A stretch of 64,000 nucleotides of DNA, from NCBI GenBank assembly GCA_015680685.1, contig MNCI01008852.1, positions 612,307 to 676,306 on the forward strand, given 5' to 3'. Positions 11,635-23,627 of the stretch are shown here, piece after piece. The position numbers and the translations under genes are program-made. The DNA comes from Gnetum montanum (taxonomy: Eukaryota > Streptophyta > Gnetopsida > Gnetales > Gnetaceae). Position 1 is the stretch's first letter. Each line of letters starts with the position of its first letter. The notes beneath the pieces were generated by a model. It searched no databases. It saw only the letters and a program-made list of their open reading frames with translations, and was not told where the DNA came from.

Positions 11635-13467
11635 TCATGACATGTAAATCTGAACTCTGGCGTCTTTGATAGAATGGCAAATGGGGCAGTTATGAATGCG
11701 ACTCTCGCACTCTTTGCAGAGGCAGAGATGGCGGCATGGAAACAGCAGAATGCAAATGTCATTGCGGCGACAAACTCTGCAGATGCGTTGCTGCTTCAAC
11801 CGCTTGTTCTCACGCAACATTCGGACATGCACCTGCGTTTCAGCCGAGGCGGAACCGTCGTTGCAGCAAGATTGGGCATCGTCCGCCTCGCTGTCGCCGA
11901 CCCCTTCCCTGTAATGCTCCTTGCACTGTGCCACAACCTGTTCCAGACTGGTGCGCAGCGAGCTCACCATGGCTTCGTTCTTCTGCGCCATTGTCTGCCA
12001 CAGCCTCTTGTCCATTGCCAGTTGCTTCAGTTTCTCTTCCATTTCTGCATTTCTTCTGACGGCATTCTCCAATTCCGTTTCCTTCTCCCTGAGTTTTAGC
12101 ATCATTCTTTCCTCCATTATTGATAGCAGGGTCCTCGAGTGCCTCTGCGTTTTTTCCTCCAGCGCCACCAGTACCTTATCCGTCTGCAACCATGGACACC
12201 CAAAACCAGGTCATGATTCTCCCGAAAAAATTAGGATTCACGCGCTACTACTCATCGAACCATGCTCAAATTTCTGCAAAAGGTACTCTTAACGGTTTCA
12301 AAGACAGTCTGAACTGCAGTACGGAAGGGGATTACGGCGAGCCGTCCTACAATAAGAGCATGGCTCAGATTGCGGAATTACAGAAACAGAGCATGTACCA
12401 TGTTGTATCTTGGATTATTACCGCAAGGCCGGATGTGCTGGGTTCTCGCCCTAATGTTTTAATGCGCTGCAGTCGATTCTATTGGGTTTGGATTTTCTCA
12501 TGGAAAGTCGTAACATGCGAAAACGTAGGTATGTGCGCACGCAATACGGTAGGGAGAGGTGAATGAAACGAACCAAAATGAAGCGCACCTGTAATCTAAG
12601 CATACGCTCGATTTCTTCGTTGTGCTGCTGCAATTGCACGGTGAGGTCGTCGCCCAAAACGGTGGACATGGCCATGGGCACAGCTGCAGCACGGCCACTT
12701 GTAGATGTTGCAGCCGATTGATTCAATCTGGTATCATCATATGCGAGCTGCAGGCCTGTTGAAACAAGAAGCGGCGGGGGCACCGTCTGCGCAACCTGTT
12801 GAGCATGAGCATGAGGATGAGGCGGAATACTCTTTTGCTGCTGCTGAAACTCGGACGCCATGGATGTCATGAGCTGCAGTTGCTGCTGCTGCTGTTGATG
12901 CTGCGCCATGGCCAGGGCATCCTCGTCGATTGGCCTCTTTCTTGAATTGCAGGTCAATTCGCTTTCTGGGTCCGAGCTGAAGACTGTTCCATTGCGTGCC
13001 CCATAGTTACCTGTTGATTACCAAGAAAAGATAAGGAATAAAGCAGACGCATTCACGAGCCGCGCCAGGATCGGATTTGCATAGAAATATAGTTGGAGGG
13101 TAGCAATCGAAGGACGTTTATGTACCAGAATTGTAGAGGCAGAGCAGATTTGGGGCGACCGCAACGACGTTGGCATTGTGATGGAATTCATCGGCGACAG
13201 GAGCGCCCTGCACCATCATGGACGGCGAAGCGGACGCCGACGCGGATACGTAGTAGTCTCTGCTGTCTCTGCCCCTGCCACGCCCAAAAGGTAAGAAATA
13301 CTTCAGCAAACACGCCCCGCCCCGCCCCATCAGCAGTCTTGGCAATCCCAAAACGACGACGACGCATGAAGAAAAAGCAATATGCGGGCGCTAATAATCC
13401 TTAATCCTTACCTGCTCTGAAACTCCGGCATAAATGCCTTGGAACGATACTGCGCCTGAACCGCCAT
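11635..13467 (-). CDS. BOI-like RING E3 ubiquitin ligase, four exons
   Basis: The exons (minus strand) are 13467-13412, 13274-13126, 13010-12589 and 12183-11635. All three introns have GT-AG ends and the phases join without a stop, giving 391 residues. The start (MAVQAQY) is the usual start of the BOI/BRG family. In order: a Ser/Ala-rich stretch; SDPESELTCN and RKRP (~82-95); a poly-Gln tract (~105-114); a coiled coil (~210-310) with the family's W-x2-A-x2-NEA pattern; and a C-terminal RING (344-378) with CRVC, CRHLCLC, C and CPIC in place. Known family members are E3 ligases that restrain cell death and stress or gibberellin responses. That role is inferred here, and the exact orthologue is not determined. 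This is the only intact host gene visible. Its codons are free of the transitions seen in the surrounding repeats. Confidence 0.93.
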
Positions 13468-13602
13468 GACCGCACCAGATGATTCTTAGGCAGATCAGTT
13501 CTGTTGAGGTGAATCCTGATCAATCCTTTCCAGCCACAGCAGGCAAGCGAGAGGGATTGCAAGGTATCCGGTTTGTAAATGAAAGAGTGCAGCAAGAAGG
13601 GG

Positions 13603-13610
13603 CTTAAATA
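13603..13610 (-). promoter_or_regulatory. Candidate TATA box of the BOI-like gene
   Basis: Read on the minus strand this is TATTTAAG, 136 bases before the ATG, followed by a pyrimidine-rich stretch suitable for initiation. A CT-rich tract (about 13655-13680) lies further upstream. The placement predicts a 5' leader of roughly 100 bases with no intron needed. This is position-based inference only. Confidence 0.45.
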
Positions 13611-13619
13611 AGAGATACC

Positions 13620-14800
13620 TTGACTTGCACATGGTGCAGGCAACGGCATCAACACGAAGAAGAGGAAGAAGACCATTCCATGAATGAGCGCGGCATCTTA
13701 TGACTGGCCAGCACTCTTTATTATGGTTCAGTGGGACAACGGCTGCTCCCGTGGCTCTGCTCATCTCATCATGCAAAATTTACTTCTCGAAAAAATAAAA
13801 GTCAGGCCAGCACCAGCAAGGGCACCAACAAAACACACCCGATAAAGCCGGGCCACTTTCTCCTGACGCTCCGTCGCACATTTTAGTATATGAACAAGCA
13901 AGCCCGCCAGATAAATGCTACCAAAATACCACCGTCCCCAAACAACAAAAAAGGCACGCAGTCAAACGAAACAGTGAAAACGCTACGCCACGCCAGGCCC
14001 AAGCGCCGCCCCGCTAACTGCATCACCCCCAACAAGTGACGAGATCTCCCAAAAATTAACCCGGCGACCACCGTAAAAGGTGGCGAACGATAAAGGAAAT
14101 GGGAATCGAGGCCCCTCTGGCGCCCACTGCCACTGAGTTGGAAATATACGGTCAACTTGCCAGAATACGGGTCCCAACCCGTATTATACAAAATAACTGT
14201 GTGTGCTCTTTCCTATTCCGGTTTAAGAAAATCTGAAATTCCAGCCCTGAATTAGTGCGCCGCGCGCTCTCTTCCAACCCAAGGCTCCGCTGACTCCGCC
14301 TTTGCTATACTTGTGGTTGGATAGACGCACAGATAAATCAGATGCGCATTTCCCAGCGGCATCCCATTCCCAACAACATAAACAACAACATCAACAACTT
14401 GAGTTGAAGAAACAACACACACTTTTCTCCCACAACAATCCGCGTGCGTGCAGTGCAACGATCCTTATTCATGCCCACCAAATGCATTCATTCATGGCCC
14501 CCAAATATGGCAAATCCCTGCCGCTGCCGTTGGCCTGACCCAGGCCCATGTAAGTAGCCAACATCTTTATTTCTATTGGCCTACCTCCTAAACACCCCAC
14601 AGTTTTCATTTTCATGGCTTGGGACCCGCACCGACCGAGCCAGCATCGAGTTGTGCCCACCGCCAACTGCTGCTACTTTCCGTAAATAATGTAAGCAAGG
14701 CTGCCCACGTGGCAGCAACGTGATAGATGCCAGGTTCCGCGTACAACACGTCAGCGCCAACAATGCCAGCGAGATGAGAGAGGCAGGCCCCAAACGTGAA
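13620..14800. other. 5' flank of the BOI-like gene, no gene seen
   Basis: CpG-containing unique sequence upstream of the RING gene. Reading frames are short and overlapping. There is an AAC-rich stretch near 14370-14400 (…aacaacataaacaacaac). No recognisable domain, repeat edge or RNA gene is visible. Confidence 0.5.
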
Positions 14801-16039
14801 GGGTGCCACGGCGGAAACAGCCATGCAGAAGCGACGGGTGTTTTGATTTGCTATTCAAATGTGAATGAAGAAGGTCCAAGTTTGAAATTTTGGCGTTGGG
14901 GGTTGGTAAAATCGTCACCAACCATGTGTGGAGCCAGCGAGGGAGGGAGGCAGGCAGCAGGAGCATCATGAAGAGGAAGAGGATGGATGGCAGAGGCAGA
15001 GGCAGAGACAAAGGCTGGTTTTAGAACGCCACGTCAGCGGCAGGCAGTGGCAAAGGAGCAATGAAGTGAAAGAGCGAAGAGGATGGTTGTTGCTTTCAAG
15101 TGTGGCCACGTGGCTGCCATGGCGGGTGGCCCCTCGCTAGGCAACACGAGTGCGCGCTTTCCAAGTATGTTGTAACTGTAGATAATTGGGCGCTGGCGCT
15201 GGCGCTGGTGCTGGTGCTGGAATTAAATAAAATTAGGGGGCCATCATCCTTCTCTGCAACGCTCACCAGTAGCAGTGGAATTAAATAAAATTAGGGGGCC
15301 ATCATCCTTCTCTGCAACGCTCACCAGTAGCAGTAGACGTAGCAGCCACAGCAGCATCGACGTTTACCAGGGTTGGGTTGGGAGGAGGAGTAGGATGAGG
15401 AGAAGGATGTAATGCATATCCCAATAAAATATAATGATAAAGTATGTAAGGTCCCCTCACGTTACGTTGATTCGAAGACGATGTTGTTGGCGTTGGCGTT
15501 GGAATGGAAGGGGAGGGGGGGATCATGTCATGTCATGTCAATATGTCAAGGAATAAGTGAAGAGTAAGAAGAGAAGCCGTATTTTAGCTTGTGTTTTGTT
15601 TTGGTTTGATTTAAGGGATGCAATTGCAGTTGTTGGCGTGCGTTTGTGTTGAATGCGGATGCTTCACACTTGGTAATTCCCGAGAGTAAGATGCATGAAA
15701 ACTTGAGGTGGTCTTATCGCATTCTTTCCCTACTTGTCACACTAGATAATAGCGTCTAAAGTTCTTGAGTACAATTATTACGTAAAATTATTTTCCCCAT
15801 TTTTTAAAGTTGTTTTTCGGTTCAGAATGTAATGCAACCATCAAGATATTTGAAGGAAGGTTATGGGTTTAATACTTGTATTTACTTTGAAGTATAACAA
15901 AAATGGTACTTTGTATGCAAGGCTTGTTGGTACTAGTTTTTTGGTCCAAAAAAGAATATATCAATTTGAAATAAAGAACAAATAGTAACAAAAGCTAAAA
16001 ACTTTTTATTCTTGAGATTCATTGTTTAGCTTTCACTCA
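14801..16039. repeat. Segment A of a ~1.24-kb dispersed duplication
   Basis: This stretch matches 23628-24884 (segment B) almost throughout, in the same orientation. Similarity begins at gggtgccac (gggtgtcac in B) and ends at cactca. A keeps CpGs where B has TpG or CpA, for example ggcgttggggg against ggcattgggg. A lacks about 29 bases present in B near 24490-24520 and carries a 58-bp tandem duplication that B lacks. I find no protein; it may be regulatory or UTR sequence in the 5' flank of the RING gene, or a member of a dispersed repeat family. Confidence 0.85.
15219..15334. repeat. Perfect 58-bp tandem duplication within segment A
   Basis: Bases 15219-15276 are repeated without change at 15277-15334. 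Segment B has a single copy (about 24038-24095). The identity of the two units indicates a recent event, after the A/B split. Confidence 0.93.
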
Positions 16040-16578
16040 AACCTTTTTTGCTTGAAGTTGTAGCTAAAAAGCCACATCTTTGAAAATCTAGTATTAGCTC
16101 CTATAAAGAGAGGTCATAGTTATGCTCTTGCTACTAGAAAATAACTACACACCAAAGCTTTCAAATAAAGGAGAGAACAGGGGGTTGAAAATGTTTCGAA
16201 ATATAAAGAAAGGAAGTAGACAAAATAGGTTGATCATTAAAAATGACTTCATAGATGTTTGGTTAAAAGTTGTTACAAATTCTAGATATTCATTTTCAAG
16301 CATGCTAAGTAACAAAACACTTAAAACAAACATGAGAAAATAAATATTCTTCTACAAAAAGGACACTAGGGAAAAATATTTTTCATATGTTTAAGAGAAG
16401 TGCCAATAGCAAGACATTAATAAATAAGATACCAAAAAAATAAAAATGTTAGGAAATGTAGAAGCTCTCCAAATATCTTTCATTTTCCTCATCCAAAAGT
16501 GTGATGATAATTGCATTTTCAAGCCTTATTGAACTTGTTATAAACAAAATCATTCTTTGTAATAATCTCATAAGTAAT
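16040..16578. other. AT-rich DNA before E2, nothing recognised
   Basis: Lies between the end of segment A and the first LTR of E2. A 73-codon reading at 16122-16343 has no recognisable content. Confidence 0.45.
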
Positions 16579-17434
16579 TGATGAGTCATGTTTTGTAGAG
16601 CTGCAATGTCATGTATTCAATATTGGGGCAGAACCTCCTAGGCATCCAATATTACCCCTTCCATGCGAGCCTATAAATACCACACTTGGGTGCACGATTG
16701 GGATAGATAGCAAATAGATTTTAGATAGCATTTTCATAGAATTCAAAGTAGTCAGAATTTTGTTTTCTAGTGCATACCCACAGTGTGATGTTAAGTCATT
16801 GTACAACAGCCTTATTCAAGTGTGACATATTTGGATGTGTTGCATGACTGGCAATAAAGATCAAGATTACTTTCATCATTACAACATCCACTTAGATTTA
16901 TTATTGCTTTTAATTGTTTAATTGTTTACTGTTTTCCTTAGTTAATGTTTCCATTTGTTGCTCTTTATTATTCCTGTCATTAAGTGGAATGAGTACAACT
17001 AATTGCAAGCACTTAAGTGTAATTACTTGGTAACCTAGTAGTGTATTTTTTAGTATGTCCAATGACGTACACTTGGTAATCCTAGCAGTAGTTACACGAA
17101 GTCCCAAGGCGTGTGCAAACGATTAGGAATGAATACTCATCGCACATAGGCTAGTTTAGACTTTACCTTCCATTGTTAATTAGCTTAATTAATTAATCTC
17201 TTTATTATCATTAGGAGTAGCTTAGGGCCAGACAACATCAAGAATCATATGCCTCACTTTGGACTAAACCATACATGACAAAGCTACCACTAGTCTAAGT
17301 GGGAAGATAACGAACTATAATCAAGGCATAACAATTTAGATGCACAACTAGTCCCATCCACGGAATTCGATCGGATCATGCATGAACACTTGTAATTTGT
17401 ATGGTTGGGCATAGAGGCACCTCACCACTCATCA
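16579..17434 (+). repeat. 5' LTR of E2
   Basis: It starts TGATGAG and ends CTCATCA, a 7-bp terminal inverted repeat, about 856 bp long. A TATA box (TATAAATA) is at 16672-16679. It is similar along its length to 59632-60439, but contains about 30 extra bases near 16620-16650. Confidence 0.85.
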
Positions 17435-17435
17435 T

Positions 17436-17453
17436 TAGTGTCATTGTCAAAGA
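17436..17453 (+). other. Primer binding site of E2 (tRNA-Asp type, decayed)
   Basis: The 18 bases taGTGTCATTGTCAAAGA follow the LTR end by one base. Compared with the Athila-type tRNA-Asp site as I remember it (TGGCGCCGTTGCCGGGGA), every difference is a transition. E3 and E5 have the same site with fewer changes. Confidence 0.65.
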
Positions 17454-17566
17454 TGATGCTAGTTATCTAGATTAGTTATATTATACACGATCGCTATATA
17501 GGTATTAACGATCTATCTCTTAAAAATATTAATATATTAAGTCACACACATCATTAACTAAAAACA

Positions 17567-20040
17567 ATGTCTCTTTCACAAGGAGGCGATAATGCATTGT
17601 ATAGTGAAAGCATTCATTGGAGAACTAACGAGATATATGACAGAAAATTGGAGTAACCAACCTCACATAAGGGTTTCATATGTTCACGACCACCTTGATG
17701 ACGCTCAAGGACTACATTCACCTAAGGCAAACAACCCTAGAGGAGATGAAGTAAGTCCTGGACCAAGGGAGGCCTCAAGGCCTAAGACTTCCTCAAAACC
17801 TAGAAAAGATAAATTAAGGGACCATGGGGAACACCATAGAAGCCATGGCAATCCCCCTAGTTCCTCATTTTCCTATTCCTCTTCAACGTCTAATTTTGTT
17901 GAAGATGATTATAGGTATAGAGACCAAGCTCATCATTAGTGTCAAAATAAAACTAAAAATAAGAATCGAAACCACAGGAAAAATCATAGACATCAAAATG
18001 AACATAGACAAAATTGTTACAATCAAACGAATAGAAATAGAAATTTTCATCACAACATGTCTGATGACAATGAACCCTTGTTGGCTACTAAGAGCTTCAT
18101 GCAGATCACAGAGGCAATTAAGATACCTCACAGACATTGCAAGGAACGTTGCATACCTAGGCTTGATATAAACAATATCCCTAAATTTGCGGGAGGTTAT
18201 GATTCGGATCCACAACATCATTTACAAGACTTCCAAGATGCCTATGCCTTCTAAAAAGTGGTGGCAAAAGCTTAAGCTCTTTCCTAGGACACTAATCGAT
18301 AAAGCTGAAGTGTGGTATAGATCGTTGAAACCAAATTCAATTCGATAGTGGTACACATTGCTGGAACTCTTTAATGAGAAATACCAAACCTATGCGAGGG
18401 TGTCCAATCTAAGGAGACAAATCCAAGGATGGAGACAAGAAGAACGTGAACCCTTGGACATGGCCTTAGATAGATATTATTCTCTACTAAATAGATTCCC
18501 AAGGCATGGTTTCCTTGAGAAAAAGCAACTTTTCCACATCATAGATGGGCTTCATGATGAAACAAGGGAGACCCTTGTGATGTATGCTCTAAGTCAATTA
18601 TATGAGGTACAAACCCATCAAATTCGAGCATGTGGCAAAAAAAGAAGGAGAGCTATGCAAATGGGAGAATGTTGAAAAATATTACTAGGATCCAACTCTT
18701 CAAAAGGAAAAGGTCCACCTTTATGGTAAGGAGAAAGAGGTTGCTCTTAATAAGGTGATTCCACAACAAACTTTGTTAATACAGAAGTCTATCGAAGAAC
18801 TTGAAGCAAAGTTTGATAGGATGTCAAAGTGGATAAATGAGAAAGTTACAACTTTCATAGAAACCGTAAAGGAGAAAGTAACGCAAAACGAATTAAGCAA
18901 TTACAATAAACGAAGGAAGAAGAACAGTTAGGAGCGCTTATCAACAAATAGGGAAAATGGCTGAAGAAAGTGAGGAGATAAACTTAACCATAGTCGAAGA
19001 TGATAAATGTGACATTTGCATATATGATCACCCAAAGGACCATTGCCCAATTGTGTCACATCTACATGAGTATTAGGCTTTTGCATTAAATCTCAAGTTC
19101 ATACAAAAGCACATGCCCAAGAAATTACCTTTTTCATAAGGTAATTATAGACAGTCTTATAACCAATTGTACTATCCTTAGGGGACTTCGTACTAGCCTT
19201 AACATTGTCATTAACCACAGTGGTGAAACCTACAATTGTGGTGAAGGCCATCATCAAACTAGCCTTACCCTTACTACCAACAAAACCCATACAAATATTA
19301 TGTTCAACAACCTATTTTCCCACCTAGTTCTATGTCCTCTATTTCAAATTGCTACCATCACTCTCTCAAGTATCACCAACTAGTGACATCTCCTGAAAGA
19401 TCACCACCGCACACCTCTTACCCTCCATAATATTTTCTATTTTCTCATGCTCCATCCCATCACATGTCATTGCTAGTAACACAAGAAGGTTCAGCACCAT
19501 AACATCAACAAAAGAATGCCACTTTGTGCTATGAATGTGCATAGTCATGATAATGCCAGTAGGTCCCCACCATAATCTTGGAAAAGTCCCTTCTTTAGGA
19601 TGGCTCCAATGCATAGGAGAAACACTCATGAATCTACCACATCATCCAAACTAGCCTAAGGCCAATCAAGTGTAACGCCTTCCCTTTCACAACCAATGTC
19701 CTTTGATTCTACGCAAGGGCCACCATCCATTGTTACTTACCCAATAGAAGCAATGAATCTAGCATTGTGAAGAGACAAACAAATCCATGCATACCTAATA
19801 GGGATCAAGGGTGCAATCATGGGCCAAACATTTGCAACATTGACATAACTCATACGTTGACCCATAGTACATTTAACAACAAGTGTGTGACTAACAACTT
19901 GTCCATGTAGCTGCCACTAAGCCAAGAGACACCCAATGGCTTGAAAATGAAAGGTTAACACTATTTCACAAATGCACAGAACCTGCCTACTTGCTTATTA
20001 ATTTTTGCCACGATCAAATGCTTAGTCATGGGGGAGACAC
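17567..20040 (+). pseudogene. gag of E2, degenerate and cut off at its 3' side
   Basis: The start MSLSQGGDNALYSES is followed by stops. A Ser/Arg/His-rich region comes next, then the gag core around 18110-18650 (LLELFNEKYQTYARVSNL … QGWRQEEREPLDMALDRYY … HIIDGLHDETRETL), typical of retrotransposon gag. A zinc-finger-like CDIC…HPKDHCP lies near 19014-19060. The same order occurs in E3 and E5. Beyond about 19100 only a low-complexity Pro/Gln/Thr-rich remnant is left. A polypurine-like cttagtcatggggg is at 20021-20034, just before sequence switches to the caulimovirid fragment. Frameshifts and many TAG/TAA stops make it non-functional. Confidence 0.75.
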
Positions 20041-20107
20041 CCCAGCCTAACATTTAGAGCTAATAGGTGTTTTCCATCTTTTTGTTATACGATTTTTTAT
20101 CATTTTT

Positions 20108-22549
20108 TCATTTATCTTTTTGTTTTCCATCTACCTTTGGTGGCTTGCTTGTTGCATACTTTACTTCAACAGAGACTGGAAATCTCTTTTGATATGGAGT
20201 GATAAAAAACTTTGGCACTTTCTGTGTAATTTTTATTGAAAGATCTTCTTTATCTAAACTTTCTCTGGAATTCACTCTTGGCAAAGTTTCTCTACACCCT
20301 AGTGTTGAGGAGATACTTGAATCTCGATCATTAAATAAATTTTTAGATTTTAAATTAGGCTCCACATCATCACTTGCTGTTGACCATTTTTCCTCTTCAT
20401 TGAGCCATTGTTGAACTTCTGCTAAGTCTTCTAAAGATATATTTGTAAACCAATCCATATCATCTGCTGGTTGCATCATGTTACTTCTGAAATGCTCAGC
20501 TTCTTCAGCTTTGTCTAAAAGTTCACTTTCAGTTTCACTACTTTCTTCACTTTTCTCATCATTAGATAATAATTGAATAGCATATACCTTGCCTGTAGAG
20601 TCTTATACTTCTGGATCTTGTACTGGTTCCCAATATTCGATGTATTCTTCAAAGAAAACTTTAATCCTTTGATCACCTTTCTTTTTTGGACATTCATGAG
20701 CATAATGTCCATGGTTCTTACATGAAAAGTAGGTAACTTTCTTTCTGGAGAAAGGACCTTCCTGTTTCTTGATAAAAAATCGCTTCCAACTGGGCTTGAA
20801 AGATGGACGTCATTTGCGTCTTGTGAAATGTGGCTATCAAGACTTTCGAAAATGTCTGGACAGTTTCCTTTTGGATCTTCGTTTAAGAGCTCGAGGAGGT
20901 TTTCCAAAGACATCTACACCATCTAAATTTGCATAGACTTCTGTAGATGGAAGTAATGTTTGCAACTGAACATGATAGTAGGCAAACTGCAATTCTTGTC
21001 GGACCATGTGAACGATATCTGCAAAATAGGTTAACGACAGATCTATATTCTATTTTAAGGCCTTATATAACACCATTTGTTCCAAATTTGCTGGCAGACT
21101 TCCTAGATATAAATAAGGTATCATCTGGTCTCGATGTAGGGCTAATCTATAAACTTCATTTGCATATTCAGCACTAAATTGCTCAAAATACTTCAAATCA
21201 TGCAATTTCCTTTGGCTCAATAATAACTTATCTTTTAATCTCAAACTGGTAGATAAATCTATAGTAAATTCAGTGACCAATGCTAGAAATACACCTTACA
21301 GACCTGTGTTGATTATTTGTTCTTGTTGCTCTTGACTCGAACTTTTCCACTAATGCCAAATTTTACCAGACGCTCTGGTAAATCCACCAATAATAATTAT
21401 TCGCTCATCTAAATTCAACACATGCATTGCTGTTCTTAGCTGATCTATCCATAAACGGATTGCATGGAGGATTTCCTTTGGCGGTAAAAAATCAATATCT
21501 ATTATTGGAATGGAGGCTGCTGGCCATTGCTGAAATGCAGAGAACATTGGAGGAGGATTTACTGGATGTCTTTGCCATGGTGGATTAGGACCACTTCTTC
21601 TTGCCATCATTATATGTTGCTAACAACTTAATTCTTCATCATCCTTCTGAGACTTTGGAGATTTTGGAGTTTTTGGAGTTGACGGACCTTCTTCAGCAAC
21701 TTTAGTCTTAGGCTTCTTTCCTTCTTTTGCTATTTGAAGGTGTTTGATCTTTTCTAGAAGGACTTGATCTCTTGGATCCTTAAATGTTGTCTTATCTTCG
21801 GCTGGTGGTGCGGATGCTTGCGGACGTTCGGAACTAGCTGGAATTAGTTGAACAATTTGTGGTAGAACCAATTGGTTTTCAAGAGTATAAACTTCTCGAA
21901 GCTTTTTTGCTATCACGCTTGCTTGCTATTGCTTTAAACTCCTCTGAGTCACTTTTTCTTCAACAATTGATTCATAGGCTTGTAGATGTTCCATCATTTC
22001 ATTTGACAACTGTGCACACTGTCCTTTGAGACGATCTACACCATCTTCAATATGATCCATAGTTTCATTAAGACAATTGATATGCTGAAAAGCCTACGAC
22101 GTCCAATGACACAAGTAGTTTAGCTGTCTAATTGCATCTTGTTGATCAGTAGCGCTAGAGACTGAATGTTCTAGCAAATAACTGCAATCTGTTCTTATTG
22201 TTGGACTTTCTGCTTGTGAGGTTGTGGTACTGTATGCACCTAACGGAGGCCACCTTCCACTGGATAATAGTCGTCTATTGCCAACTTGCCTGTAGGACGG
22301 TTGCATCATCAGAATGCGATGTTGCAATTTGAAGATTGTTGATCTTGTGTTAAAATTCGGAGAACTTAAGCCTTGACTAGCACTAGTGTCTTTAACTAAT
22401 TTTCTTGGAGGCAAAACCGCTGGAGTTGCTTCTAATGTAATGGTCACAGATCGACCAAATTGTTGTAATGGATACTGGCTCCATCGCCTTTTGGGCTTTT
22501 CTATCGTTTTGAACTCTTCATCTTGGAGAAGGCATTGAATCTTTGGAAA
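20108..22549 (-). pseudogene. Caulimovirid coat-protein region with zinc knuckle, decayed
   Basis: Continuing in the same frame are a Ser/Pro/Gln-rich linker and probable coiled coil (22447-21940), a Lys/Pro-rich stretch (~21780-21640), a capsid-like helical region (~21560-21050), then an Arg/Lys-rich segment and a CCHC-type zinc knuckle at about 20731-20690. The knuckle reads YFSCKNHGHYAHEC: the first Cys is Tyr, and the other ligands are kept. An acidic C-terminal tail follows to 20108. Basic arm plus knuckle binds the genome in this family. Stops near 22092, 21925, 21618, 21348, 21296, 21048 and within the basic arm make it inactive. Confidence 0.65.
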
Positions 22550-22552
22550 GCT

Positions 22553-23627
22553 TTAAACATATCTTGGCACATGAATTGACCTACCACATGTTAACAAATG
22601 CTGACTTCCCTTGGGGAACTGAACACCCCACTTCAACTTATGGTTCATCAGAATTGTATTTGATAACTGAAAAGTACCTCTTGCAGCTACTGTAGCATAA
22701 ACAGCTCTTGCTAACAAATCAACATCATGACTTTCAATACACAACAACAAAGCACTAGTAATATAGTCATCATATAAGGCTAACTGGTAATTTCATTGTA
22801 CTGTACACAAAGCATCTGAGTCTAATTTTCCATGGAACTAATAAATCTTCACTATTTCCCAAGTTATCTTTGGATCTTTTCTAATACCATCATCGATCAC
22901 ATGACTATCCAATAATATTACAACATATTCAGCTCCTATGTTGTAATTAAACTTTGGACTCACCATAATGTCTATCTGTCCTAGATGCACATATTGATGA
23001 CCTTGAGTTTTCCATTTATTTACTTCTTGATTGGTAAATAATGGTAGAAAGACTGGTCTAATTCCTTGACCTTTGATATCAAGCAAAGCTTCCATTTGCT
23101 TAATAGATGTTGACATTCTTGCCAAGAAAGTACTAGCAAAGTTATAAATAGCATCCTTCGAAATTTTCGGAAATTGGAGATCCTTGTGTGCACCACTCGA
23201 CACAAAGGATTTTCTTTTTAGCAAAGCTTCAGAAAATGGCAAAATTGCTTGTTGATCACTAGACATTTCACTTACTTCTTTTCCTTTCTCTTTATGATCA
23301 CCATCTACACTTATACTACTTGATCTCAACATAAATATTCTAGGAGTTGCATCTCACCTAGCTTCATCATCTTCTATATCTTCATCATTATTTAGGAAAA
23401 CAACATCATCATTTTCATCAATGGAAGCTTGAACCAACAAATTAAAAATTTGCATTCTAAAATGTCTATCCTCTTCAGCTTGTACCTGTGCTTCCGTTGC
23501 GGCATCATATACTACTGCGACATGCTCATCATATACTCTCTTTTTGCCTTGTGGCACTTCATGAAGTAACTGACAGTCTTCTTCCTCAAATGGACTTGGT
23601 CCCTCATATTTATAGAGATCACCTATT
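22553..23627 (-). pseudogene. Caulimovirid movement-protein region, decayed
   Basis: After ~100 acidic residues (23627-23354) the frame carries a region whose core reads YVHLGQIDIMVSP, followed about 15 residues later by VVILLDSHV. This matches the 30K-superfamily pattern of a hydrophobic strand followed by L-x-D-x-R (Arg replaced by His or shifted here). Movement proteins of this family enlarge plasmodesmata for cell-to-cell spread. Stops interrupt the frame near 23352, 22836, 22796 and 22551. This is inferred from pattern only; a profile search would settle it. Confidence 0.62.

Larger units (their letters stand above)
20045..23627 (-). mobile_element. Endogenous caulimovirid fragment (movement and coat protein part)
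   Basis: One reading frame on the minus strand runs for about 3.5 kb with around fourteen in-frame stops and no frameshift that I need to invoke. It encodes, in order, an acidic N-terminal region, a 30K-type movement-protein region, a middle region and a coat-protein region ending in a zinc-knuckle motif. That order in one polyprotein is characteristic of several Caulimoviridae genera. Protease, reverse transcriptase and RNase H, expected next, are absent; the fragment stops at ~20045. It joins segment B at its other end. Which genus it belongs to cannot be judged by eye. It is an old, inactive copy. Confidence 0.7.

Noticed and set aside
11674-12566. Several plus-strand frames of 70-148 codons
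   Set aside because: They lie antisense to exons of the BOI-like gene, whose four-exon model with conserved RING residues explains the openness.
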